7,304 nt of DNA from Chloracidobacterium sp. UBA7659 (GCA_002483395.1 DLHV01000110.1:8808-16111); one strand, 5' to 3'. Shown: positions 1 through 5,142, counted from the stretch's first letter. Notes: generated from the sequence alone by a model not told the origin. Numbers and translations: made by a program.

Positions 1-298
1 TCATACGCAAAAGAGCCGTTGAAAACGTCTTGCCCTGAGCATCGGTCATCAAGCTCAAAGTGCCGCCGCCGCCGAGCGACTCGTGAAGCAGAAAGTTCAA
101 CGCCTTTAGATTTGGAAGCTCAAAACGCTCGACCTCGCCTTTGACCATCGGGCCGAAATGCCGCTTGACCGCATCGGCCGTTACTTCGCGAACCAGCAGC
201 GGATAATACTCGTCCTTCAACGCGATAATCCCTACATTCGCCGTGTCGCCTTTATCGCCGGACCGTGCGTGGGCGAGCTTTAAGAGTTGAATCTTCAT
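1..298 (-). CDS. Stand-alone AtuA-like C-terminal (ferredoxin-fold) domain protein, 3' end cut by window
   Basis: Ninety-nine codons are visible, read from an ATG at 296-298 to the window edge. The translation begins MKIQLLKLAHARSGDKGDTA. It has two blocks typical of the small domain found at the C-terminus of AtuA-type (DUF1446) proteins of acyclic-terpene and branched-chain acyl-CoA breakdown: SGDKGDTANVGIIA at residues 13-26, and ERFELPNLKALNFLLHESLG followed by a GGG run at about 57-79. In many bacteria this domain is fused to the large AtuA part. Here it starts with its own ATG, and the gene upstream is a NUDIX hydrolase, so it is a separate polypeptide; the large subunit could lie beyond the window or elsewhere. 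The family is normally about 100-110 residues alone, so only a few residues are missing. It lies 30 bp after the NUDIX stop and is probably co-transcribed with it. No clear Shine-Dalgarno is present. The biochemical role of the isolated domain is not known to me. Confidence 0.8.
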   Translation of the reverse strand, partial: MKIQLLKLAHARSGDKGDTANVGIIALKDEYYPLLVREVTADAVKRHFGPMVKGEVERFELPNLKALNFLLHESLGGGGTLSLMTDAQGKTFSTALLRM

Positions 299-328
299 AA
301 TGACACATAAATTTGCGTGAAACAGACT

Positions 329-883
329 TCATACAATGTCTTCACACATCAACGACAAATAATAAAATGCCGCAACTACAAGCGAGTGACTGATTTCACC
401 CTCGCGTATCAAATTTGCGACTTCATCGAGAGGAACAAGTTTCGTCACCATGCTTTCGTGCTGATCAAAAGCTGTTTCAGCCGTCTTCTCGCAATCGAAA
501 GCAAGATAATGAAAGATCGTGTTGTTCTGGATCGCCGGATTCGGATGCGATTTTCCCAGTAAAACCCAGTTGTCCGAAGAATACCCGGTTTCCTCCAACA
601 GCTCACGTTTTGCGGCTTCTTCTGGGCCTTCACCGTCATCTACCATACCACCCGGCAGCTCAAGGTTTATCTCCTCGGTTCCGTGCCTGAATTGCTCGAT
701 CAAGATTGCATCGTCGGCCTTGTTAAAGGCGATGATGTTCACCCAATCCGGATTCTCGATGACGAAGAAATCGCTCGATTTGCAGTCGCTATTCCGTACA
801 CAAACATCCTGCCTGACATGAAAAACGCGACAATCTGCGATCTGCTCTGACGAAACTCGTTTCCATGAATCCGGCTTATGCAT
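329..883 (-). CDS. NUDIX hydrolase, ADP-ribose pyrophosphatase-like
   Basis: Cytoplasmic NUDIX-fold phosphohydrolase, likely acting on a nucleoside diphosphate linked to another moiety such as ADP-ribose. Counting from the ATG at 881-883 (184 aa), the complete NUDIX box G-x5-E-x7-R-E-x2-E-E-x-G lies at about residues 79-101 (start GMVDDGE, end RELLEETGY). It carries all the metal-binding glutamates and is preceded by ELPGG, as in ADP-ribose pyrophosphatases. Upstream EQFRHGTEEINLELPGG and downstream SHPNPAIQNN also fit that group. Substrate cannot be fixed from sequence. A TTG at 896-898 would add five residues (MYSFY). I prefer the ATG because a good promoter (TTGATT, 17 bp, TCTAAT) would start transcription near 898, and because homologous proteins typically begin close to the MHKPDSWKR segment. 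It is divergent from the secreted-protein gene at 950 and probably forms a two-gene unit with the AtuA-like gene. Confidence 0.9.
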   Translation of the reverse strand: MHKPDSWKRVSSEQIADCRVFHVRQDVCVRNSDCKSSDFFVIENPDWVNIIAFNKADDAILIEQFRHGTEEINLELPGGMVDDGEGPEEAAKRELLEETGYSSDNWVLLGKSHPNPAIQNNTIFHYLAFDCEKTAETAFDQHESMVTKLVPLDEVANLIREGEISHSLVVAAFYYLSLMCEDIV

Positions 884-898
884 ATAGAAGCTATACAA

Positions 899-928
899 TT
901 GAATATTAGAGTTATGTTTCGTTATTAA
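899..928 (+). promoter_or_regulatory. Candidate promoter for the secreted-protein gene at 950, overlapping the divergent one
   Basis: TTGAAT (899-904), an 18-bp spacer and TATTAA (923-928) give a moderate -35/-10 pair, each 4/6 to consensus, with a start near 935. The element lies face to face with, and inside, the divergent NUDIX promoter. The Shine-Dalgarno AAAGGGG follows at 936-942, seven nt before the ATG at 950. Confidence 0.3.
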
Positions 929-933
929 ATCAA
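903..933 (-). promoter_or_regulatory. Candidate sigma70-type promoter for the NUDIX gene
   Basis: Reading the minus strand, TTGATT (928-933) is separated by 17 bp from TCTAAT (905-910), a 5/6 match to TATAAT. An overlapping TAATAT sits at 903-908. Transcription would start near 898, about 15 nt before the preferred ATG at 883. Matches are by eye and the host sigma-factor preference is unknown. Confidence 0.4.
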
Positions 934-949
934 GTAAAGGGGTTGAATT

Positions 950-1909
950 ATGCGGATTTTGCTTGAGCTCATATCGTTTCTTACAGTGGCAATACTATTA
1001 TTCTCGATCACCGGACGCGGGCAAAGCATGATTCGGCCTTCCATTGAAGTCATAATCGCCGGTGCAGCCGAGCAGCGAAAGGCATACATAAACGAATTCA
1101 AAAACCTGATGTCGGAAGAGACCAAGACATTTGAGATCTATGACAAAAAAGGCGTCGTGAAAAAGAAACGATCTGTCTTATCAACCTTTATCGTCTATCA
1201 ACTTTCAAAAGACGACCGGAGTATTGCGGAATATCGGAATGTGATATCGGTCGACGGCAAGAAGCTGGACGAGGCCGACAAGCGGGCGCAGGATTTTTTC
1301 GAAGAAATCGTCAAGGTCGATTCGTCTAAGAAAGAACTCGAAAAGCTGGATAAGGAAGGCTCGCGATACGATAAGGACATTTCGCTCAATGGGCTGACGT
1401 TGTACCAGTCAGTCGTTCTTGCCGACAACATGCGGCCGTATTTCGAGTTTAAGCTCGATGGCAAGGAAAAGGTCGGCAACCGCGATGTTTATGCCATTTC
1501 CTACCAGCAAACGAAAGAGAGCCCTTACATTTCGACCGATCCGAAAGCTGTGTCAACCGATGGGAAACTGAATCTCATCTACGAAGTCGATTTCGACGGC
1601 AGGCGAAATGTCAACGGACGACTTCGCGGCAAGTTTTGGATCGACGCACTCACCCTCCAGGTTTGGAAAGAGCTACGTGTCTTGACGATCCAGCCGGAAG
1701 GCTTTGCAACGCCTGTGGTTGCTGTCGAGAACACCTTCGAATATCAGGACAGCGATTTCGGCATCCTTACGCCGAAGAAGATAACTTATATACTTCCTCG
1801 CATCGATAAGAAGTCCCGCGAGACCCGAAGGGAAGTTGGAGTGACGTTCGATTACACGAACTTTTCGAGGCCCGATGTTGAGGTTAAGTCGGCCGATGTA
1901 AAGAACTGA
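950..1909 (+). CDS. Secreted protein of unknown function (signal peptide, beta-rich)
   Basis: I do not recognise the family. The 319-aa product starts with a Sec-type hydrophobic segment (residues about 3-21, LLELISFLTVAILLFSI) followed by TGRGQS, so it is probably exported or membrane-anchored; E6 inside the hydrophobic stretch is unusual. There is no cysteine at all, which rules out a lipoprotein and any disulfide. Residues 40-160 are highly charged and helical-looking (EEIVKVDSSKKELEKLDKE). The second half alternates hydrophobic and polar residues (GKFWIDALTLQVWKELRVL, VTFDYTNFS), as in LolA-like or other antiparallel beta-sheet periplasmic proteins; that comparison is a guess. The start is well supported: AAAGGGG at 936-942, seven nt before the ATG. 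Its TGA at 1907-1909 is three bases from the stop of the convergent crotonase gene, leaving no room for a dedicated terminator. Confidence 0.8.
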   Translation: MRILLELISFLTVAILLFSITGRGQSMIRPSIEVIIAGAAEQRKAYINEFKNLMSEETKTFEIYDKKGVVKKKRSVLSTFIVYQLSKDDRSIAEYRNVISVDGKKLDEADKRAQDFFEEIVKVDSSKKELEKLDKEGSRYDKDISLNGLTLYQSVVLADNMRPYFEFKLDGKEKVGNRDVYAISYQQTKESPYISTDPKAVSTDGKLNLIYEVDFDGRRNVNGRLRGKFWIDALTLQVWKELRVLTIQPEGFATPVVAVENTFEYQDSDFGILTPKKITYILPRIDKKSRETRREVGVTFDYTNFSRPDVEVKSADVKN

Positions 1910-1912
1910 TTG

Positions 1913-2482
1913 TCAAAGAGCCGCGGATAGCGGATCGGCGGCGATCGAATCAACCAAGCCGATTTTCAAAGCTCGGTTCGCCGTTATCGGCGAAGCCGTA
2001 AAGAACATCTCAAGCGCATTTGCCCGCCCGATCAGTCGCGGCAGCCGCTGCGTGCCGCCCCAGCCGGTGATTATGCCCAAACCGACACCAGGATGACAAA
2101 ATGTGGCGGTGGGCGAAGAAATACGCTTCGAACACGCCAGCGCCAGATCTTGACCTCCACCGAAACAGAAGCCGTTGATCGCCGCAATGGTCGGAACAGA
2201 CAGTTCGGCGATCTTGTCCATCAAACGCTGGCCTCGAAGGGAAAATTCCCTCGCCGTTTCCGGCGTCAGCGTGGCTATTTCCCGCAAGTCGGCTCCCGAC
2301 GCGAAGGCATTTCCGGAGCCGGTAAACACTAGCTTCTCGACCCTTGGTGAGTCAAAATCTTCGTTGATGATCCGATCCAGCAATTCGAGCACTTCCACCG
2401 ACAGCGGATTCCGTATCTCCGGCCGAATGAAGCGTATTATCAGGCCGTTTTCGCGGGCTTCGACTGCTATCGAGTTAGACAT
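1913..2482 (-). CDS. Crotonase-fold (enoyl-CoA hydratase/isomerase) protein, short C-terminus
   Basis: The 189 aa contain a clear crotonase core. The first oxyanion-hole segment is GNAFASGADL (residues 57-66). The second is AAINGFCFGGGQDLALAC (100-117), followed by GIITGWGGTQRLPRLIG (136-152). These bind the acyl-CoA and stabilise its enolate. Two features are odd. The glutamates that act in classical enoyl-CoA hydratase (rat E144 and E164) correspond here to D112 and G132, so ordinary hydratase chemistry is doubtful; isomerase, lyase or thioesterase-type activity is possible. The protein also stops about 60-70 residues earlier than the usual 255-260 aa, losing the C-terminal trimerisation helices. 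The next frame after the stop reads nothing crotonase-like and runs into the convergent gene at 1909, so a simple sequencing frameshift is unlikely. Start ATG 2480-2482 is preceded by AGGAA (2489-2493) at six nt spacing. Divergent from ppa by 28 bp. Confidence 0.85.
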   Translation of the reverse strand: MSNSIAVEARENGLIIRFIRPEIRNPLSVEVLELLDRIINEDFDSPRVEKLVFTGSGNAFASGADLREIATLTPETAREFSLRGQRLMDKIAELSVPTIAAINGFCFGGGQDLALACSKRISSPTATFCHPGVGLGIITGWGGTQRLPRLIGRANALEMFFTASPITANRALKIGLVDSIAADPLSAAL

Positions 2483-2504
2483 TTAGGTTTCCTGCGTCAA
2501 TAAT
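2475..2504 (+). promoter_or_regulatory. Candidate ppa promoter giving a leaderless mRNA
   Basis: TTAGAC (2475-2480), 18 bp, then AATAAT (2499-2504; 5/6 to TATAAT). The ATG of ppa begins six nt after the -10, about where transcription would start, and no Shine-Dalgarno precedes it. The -35 lies inside the first codons of the divergent crotonase gene. The pattern suggests a leaderless transcript; this is inference. Confidence 0.35.
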
Positions 2505-2510
2505 AAAACT

Positions 2511-3128
2511 ATGTTCAGAACCAACAAAGCCCACCCGTGGCATGGCGTGCCGATCGGCGAAAATGCGCCCGGCGAAGTTACCGTTTTTATCGAGATCGTG
2601 CCGCGAGACACCGTAAAATACGAGGTCGATAAGGAAACGGGCTACCTCAAGATCGACCGTCCGCAGCAGTATTCCAACGTCGTGCCGGCAAATTACGGCT
2701 TTATTCCGCAGACGTATTGCGCGGGCGGAGTGGCCGATCTCGCCCGCCGTGGCTCCGCCAGCACAATCACTGGCGGCGACGGCGATCCGCTCGACATTCT
2801 TGTTTTGAGCGAACACCACATTCCGCGCGGAGATATCATCTTGAAGGCCATGCCGATCGGTGGCTTTTGTCTAATTGACGACAACGAGGCCGACGACAAG
2901 ATAATCGCCGTGTTGAAAGGCGACAAGGTCTTTGAACAGTACCAGGAGATCTCGCAACTTCCTAAGGGAATACTTGAACGTTTTGAACATTATTTCCTGA
3001 CGTACAAGAGTTTACCGGATGCTCCGAATATCTGCGAGATCGCTTATTCGTATAGCCGCGAGCAATCTTATGGTGTGATAAAAGCCGCGATTAAAGATTA
3101 CGATGAGCTGCTCGGAAGGCTGAAATGA
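2511..3128 (+). CDS. ppa: Inorganic pyrophosphatase, family I
   Basis: Cytoplasmic Mg-dependent hydrolysis of pyrophosphate to two phosphates, pulling biosynthetic reactions forward. The 205-aa protein holds the family I signature D-G-D-P-L-D with D90, D92 and D95. It also has equivalents of the other active-site residues of the E. coli enzyme: E28 (E20), K36 (K29), R50 (R43), Y62 (Y55), D123 (D97), D128 (D102), K130 (K104), Y165 and K166 (Y141, K142). None is missing, so it should be active. It is about 30 residues longer than the 175-aa E. coli form. Part of this is an insertion at about residues 71-89 (AGGVADLARRGSASTITGG) just before the metal-binding loop, and part an N-terminal HPWHGVPIG extension, both seen in other bacterial members. 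Start ATG 2511 keeps HPWH; no Shine-Dalgarno is visible. Its last 31 bp overlap the convergent secreted-protein gene. Confidence 0.96.
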   Translation: MFRTNKAHPWHGVPIGENAPGEVTVFIEIVPRDTVKYEVDKETGYLKIDRPQQYSNVVPANYGFIPQTYCAGGVADLARRGSASTITGGDGDPLDILVLSEHHIPRGDIILKAMPIGGFCLIDDNEADDKIIAVLKGDKVFEQYQEISQLPKGILERFEHYFLTYKSLPDAPNICEIAYSYSREQSYGVIKAAIKDYDELLGRLK

Positions 3129-3571
3129 CCTGTTTTGTTCCAACAGCCAAGCCGGGCGTTGAATATCGAGGTTGCCTTTTTAATGTCAATGCCCCAAACC
3201 CGATCTATGCTGAACGCGGATATTACGGACCGCGAGCCGCATGAATAGCCGCTGACGCGGACGGTAACTGCTCCCTTAACGAGATCGAAAAAAACGACCG
3301 CTCGTTCTCTGGAAGAAAGCCAGTCCAGACGGAATTCGACCGTTTTCTTTTCGTCCTTTGCCCGTACACGGAACGAGACCAAACCCCCGCGAACTTTGAC
3401 TTTCGTTATTTTGCCTATTACGTTGGCGCTTTCACAGTCGCTCAAGCCCGATAGATTTGTGAGGCTGATCAGCCTGCCACTTTCCGCGTAGGTGCCAGTG
3501 GCAAGTTCAGAGGTTTGGCCGAAGGCTGAGACCGCAAGCAACACAAATACTAATGGGAGAAACTTCTTCAT
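3098..3571 (-). CDS. Small secreted protein of unknown function
   Basis: Family not recognised. The 157 aa begin with a textbook Sec signal peptide: K2-K3, a hydrophobic core FLPLVFVLLAVSAF, and a likely cleavage near AFG-Q at residues 18-19. The mature part of about 138 aa has three cysteines (C46 in SDCES, C111 in YSCGS, C143 in GCWN), so a disulfide is possible. It is rich in alternating hydrophobic and charged residues (GKITKVKVRGGLVSFRVRA, TVEFRLDWLSS), suggesting a small beta-sandwich. The tail GHFSLPSSSS is encoded in the 31 bp shared antisense with the 3' end of ppa, so its low-complexity make-up may only reflect that overlap. No Shine-Dalgarno precedes the ATG at 3569-3571; a TAATAT box lies seven nt before it. 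It is transcribed on its own, 110 bp downstream of the SDR stop. Confidence 0.75.
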   Translation of the reverse strand: MKKFLPLVFVLLAVSAFGQTSELATGTYAESGRLISLTNLSGLSDCESANVIGKITKVKVRGGLVSFRVRAKDEKKTVEFRLDWLSSRERAVVFFDLVKGAVTVRVSGYSCGSRSVISAFSIDRVWGIDIKKATSIFNARLGCWNKTGHFSLPSSSS

Positions 3572-3578
3572 ATGCTTG

Positions 3579-3617
3579 ATATTACGTCCATATTAACGGC
3601 GTTTCCATCAAAATCAA
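3579..3617 (-). promoter_or_regulatory. Candidate promoters for the small secreted-protein gene
   Basis: Two overlapping options can be read on the minus strand. TTGATT (3612-3617), 16 bp and TAATAT (3590-3595) would give a leader of about a dozen nt. A second TAATAT (3579-3584) with TGGAAA (3602-3607) at 17 bp would start at or near the ATG, giving a leaderless message. The lack of a Shine-Dalgarno fits either. Confidence 0.35.
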
Positions 3618-3627
3618 ACCTGAGTCA

Positions 3628-3650
3628 GAACCACCTGCGTGAGCGGGTTC
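3628..3650. other. Hairpin between the SDR stop and the secreted-protein promoter
   Basis: GAACC (3628-3632) and GGTTC (3646-3650) are perfectly complementary, with partial extra pairing of GC/GC around a GTGA loop. It lies 32 bp beyond the SDR stop on the minus strand. No T-tract follows on that strand, so it is not a standard intrinsic terminator; it may still slow polymerase or protect a 3' end. Confidence 0.25.
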
Positions 3651-3681
3651 TTCGTCCCATGGGCAAAGGGCGTTTTTTGTC

Positions 3682-4473
3682 CTAAAACAGTGAGCTTATC
3701 CATCCTCCGTCAACAGCAATAGAGCTGCCGGTGATATAGCTCGCCCGCTCGGAGACCAGAAACGCGGCGAGTGCGGCGAATTCCTTTGGCGTTCCCAAAC
3801 GCTTCATCGGTATCTGCGATTCCCAGCGTCTCTTTATGTCGGCGGCCTCAACATCCTCCCTTTTGGCAAGCGTCCGGGCAAGGTCCTCGACGCGTTCGGT
3901 CGCGGTGTAGCCGGGCATGATATTGTTGACGGTAATGCCGTGTTCGGCGACCTCATCGGCGAGCGTTTTAGCAAAGCCAGTGACGGCGGCCCGAATGCTG
4001 TTTGAAAGGATCAGATTTTCGACTGGCTGCTTGGCGGCGATCGACGTGATATTCAGAATGCGGCCCCAGCTTCTCTCCTTCATTCCGGGAAGGACCAACC
4101 GCGTCAGGTCGAGAACGCTCGTCAACAAACTACGGGTGGCATCTTCCCAATCGGCGCGATTCAGATTTTCAAACGGCCCCGCCGGCGGCCCACCGGTGTT
4201 TGTAACGAGAATCTCTATGCGTCCGAATCGATCCAAGCCTTCCCGGACAATTCTTTCCACGTCCGCCGCGACGGAAAGGTCGCCGGGCACACCCAAAACA
4301 GGCGAATCCGTCCGCTGGTGTATCCAATCGCAGGCCGCCTTCAACTTTTCCTCGCCGCGGGCACAAAGGATGAGCGAGGCTCCCTCCATCGCCAATTCTT
4401 CCGCCACCGCCCGCCCAAGCCCCTGGCTGGCAGCGGCAACCAAAGCAACTTTTCCCTGCAGTCCAAGGTCCAT
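3682..4473 (-). CDS. SDR-family protein with a degenerate catalytic tetrad
   Basis: A full-length short-chain dehydrogenase/reductase fold of 263 aa, annotated FabG-like by similarity. It has a Rossmann start LVAAASQGLGRAVAEELA (residues 11-28, with G18 and G20), D65 after the third strand, TNTGGPP (91-97) in place of NNAG, and a C-terminal ITGSSIAVDGGW (247-258). The active site is altered: of the usual N-S-Y-K tetrad only S144 remains. The tyrosine position is S157, the lysine position R161 (LSNSIRAAV), and the asparagine position L116. A subgroup of SDRs with this LSNSxRAAV pattern exists; its chemistry is not clear to me. It may be a weak or different oxidoreductase, or a non-catalytic binder of a nucleotide or acyl group. 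Expected cytoplasmic. The gene follows the cupin gene by 170 bp in the same direction, with strong secondary structure between, so co-transcription is possible but not certain. The Shine-Dalgarno is weak; GGGGG lies 13 nt upstream of the ATG. Confidence 0.9.
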   Translation of the reverse strand: MDLGLQGKVALVAAASQGLGRAVAEELAMEGASLILCARGEEKLKAACDWIHQRTDSPVLGVPGDLSVAADVERIVREGLDRFGRIEILVTNTGGPPAGPFENLNRADWEDATRSLLTSVLDLTRLVLPGMKERSWGRILNITSIAAKQPVENLILSNSIRAAVTGFAKTLADEVAEHGITVNNIMPGYTATERVEDLARTLAKREDVEAADIKRRWESQIPMKRLGTPKEFAALAAFLVSERASYITGSSIAVDGGWISSLF

Positions 4474-4514
4474 GAGATCTCTAATTCCCCCGATTTATCG
4501 CCGGGTGTTCCCTC

Positions 4515-4528
4515 GCGGCAAATGCCGC
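4515..4528. repeat. REP-like hairpin (GCGGC stem, AAAT loop) upstream of the SDR gene
   Basis: GCGGCA (4515-4520) and TGCCGC (4523-4528) form a perfect six-base stem. The GCGGC/GCCGC arms match the hairpins around the transposase at 6714-7253, with a four- instead of three-base loop. On the minus strand the flank GCCGCGAGGG also resembles the copy at 6623-6635 (GCCGCGGGGA). Probably a dispersed member of the same family; a chance GC-rich palindrome cannot be excluded. Confidence 0.45.
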
Positions 4529-4560
4529 AGACCACGTGCAAAGCCATATGAAGTACGTCC

Positions 4561-4636
4561 GGGCGGAAACGCGACAGTTATGGAGCGTGCCAAATTCAAA
4601 GAATCTGCACGCTCGTTGACACTCGCGTTTCTGCCT
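4561..4636. repeat. 76-bp imperfect palindrome between the cupin and SDR genes
   Basis: There are three nested pairs of arms around one centre near 4598-4599. The outer pair is GGGCGGAAACGCGA (4561-4574) with TCGCGTTTCTGCCT (4623-4636), 12 of 14 paired plus two G-T pairs. The middle pair is GAGCGTGC (4583-4590) with GCACGCTC (4607-4614), perfect. The inner pair is AAATTC (4592-4597) with GAATCT (4601-4606), one mismatch, closed by an AAA loop. An eight-base internal loop on each side separates outer and middle arms. It starts eight bases after the cupin stop codon. No T-tract follows, so it is not a typical terminator. It may be a small non-autonomous repeat element, an mRNA stabiliser or an intercistronic attenuator. 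Confidence 0.7.
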
Positions 4637-4643
4637 GTAAGAA

Positions 4644-5018
4644 CTATTTCCCTCGCAAATAGTCATCCGTCTTATCGAGCCAATCCTGCCGCGGCGGGCA
4701 GAAAATATCAACATCCAGCGTGTCCTCAAGCGCCTCCGCCTTGTGCGGAACATTGGACGGGATAACCAGCACTTCACCGGCCCGAACGGTCACCTCTTCC
4801 CCGCCATCCTCACCGATCCAAAAATGCAAAGCTCCCTCAAGCACATACGTCAACTGCTCATTCTCATGCGAATGCTGCGGGACAATGCAGCCTTTATCCA
4901 GATAAACATGCGTCAACATCATCCGGTCAGCCGTGATCAGCCGCCGCTCCAACGATTCCGAAACACGCTCCCTGGGCATATCATCCCAGCGGTAAAATTG
5001 TGTTTTTGTCTGTTCCAT
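4644..5018 (-). CDS. Single-domain cupin protein
   Basis: Small metal-binding beta-barrel of the cupin superfamily, 124 aa, near the usual size of one-domain cupins. Motif 1 is GCIVPQHSHENEQLTYVLEG (residues 43-62) with likely metal ligands H49, H51 and E54 or Q55. Motif 2 is GEVLVIPSNVPHKAEA (81-96) with ligand H92. Between them GALHFWIGEDGGEEVTV forms the barrel strands. Members range from dioxygenases and isomerases to sugar or ligand sensors, so no reaction can be assigned. The residues around the site (YVLEG, IPSNVPH) are those of the general cupin_2 group. Expected cytoplasmic; no signal peptide. It is the upstream gene of a possible cupin-SDR pair. No Shine-Dalgarno is evident before the ATG at 5016-5018, and a TAAAGT box six nt upstream suggests a leaderless transcript. 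Confidence 0.88.
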   Translation of the reverse strand: MEQTKTQFYRWDDMPRERVSESLERRLITADRMMLTHVYLDKGCIVPQHSHENEQLTYVLEGALHFWIGEDGGEEVTVRAGEVLVIPSNVPHKAEALEDTLDVDIFCPPRQDWLDKTDDYLRGK

Positions 5019-5024
5019 AGCTTC

Positions 5025-5053
5025 ACTTTAGCTCATTCCAGTTCAGCCGTCGA
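5025..5053 (-). promoter_or_regulatory. Candidate cupin promoter, leaderless type
   Basis: On the minus strand TCGACG (5048-5053) lies 17 bp from TAAAGT (5025-5030). The ATG at 5018 follows the -10 by six nt. Each box matches consensus at 4/6. It resembles the arrangement before ppa and before the secreted-protein gene at 3571. Confidence 0.3.
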
Positions 5054-5142
5054 AAGTGGAACGGGTTAAGCTGCATAGCATCATAGGCTTACGGCGAAAA
5101 ATCGTTCCATTTTCATTTTGGATAAAGACGTTAAATGGAACG
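5053..5142. repeat. Three copies of a GTTCCATTT/AAATGGAAC half-site
   Basis: AAGTGGAACG (5054-5063), CGTTCCATTT (5103-5112) and AAATGGAACG (5133-5142). The central copy is complementary to both outer ones: perfectly to the right copy, and with one G-T pair to the left copy. An inner pair TAAGC (5067-5071)/GCTTA (5087-5091) strengthens the left hairpin. The right pair acts as the terminator of the ATPase gene. The left pair would form a competing structure on plus-strand RNA. Confidence 0.55.
5097..5142 (-). terminator. Rho-independent terminator of the ATPase-HTH gene
   Basis: On the minus strand, CGTTCCATTT (5142 to 5133) and AAATGGAACG (5112 to 5103) form a perfect 10-bp stem with a 20-nt loop. 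ATTTTT (5102 to 5097) follows at once. The first arm overlaps the last codons and the TAA stop at 5131-5133, so the gene ends inside its own terminator. The loop is long, but stem plus T-tract are convincing. Confidence 0.7.

Noticed and set aside
896..898. TTG as start codon of the NUDIX protein.
   Set aside because: It adds only MYSFY, has no Shine-Dalgarno, and coincides with the predicted transcription start; the ATG at 883 is simpler. A leaderless TTG start is not fully excluded.
1850..1915. A sequencing frameshift hiding the rest of the crotonase C-terminus.
   Set aside because: The shifted frame after the stop reads LFDNQFFTSADLTSTSG, nothing like a crotonase tail, and the DNA beyond belongs to an intact convergent gene with its own stop at 1907-1909.
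2037..2059. Another GCGGC/GCCGC REP copy.
   Set aside because: It lies inside the conserved crotonase coding sequence, where the bases encode a conserved protein segment, and the loop is a single base.
3650..3681. Plus-strand terminator (CCC/GGG stem followed by TTTTTT at 3673-3678).
   Set aside because: No plus-strand gene ends nearby (the last stops at 3128), and the stem is only about four pairs. Probably chance.
3917..4765. Long plus-strand open frame (282 codons) opposite the SDR and cupin genes.
   Set aside because: It is antisense to two clearly recognisable proteins, its translation is rich in Arg, Ser and Pro without any motif, and it crosses the palindrome region. A shadow of GC-biased codons.
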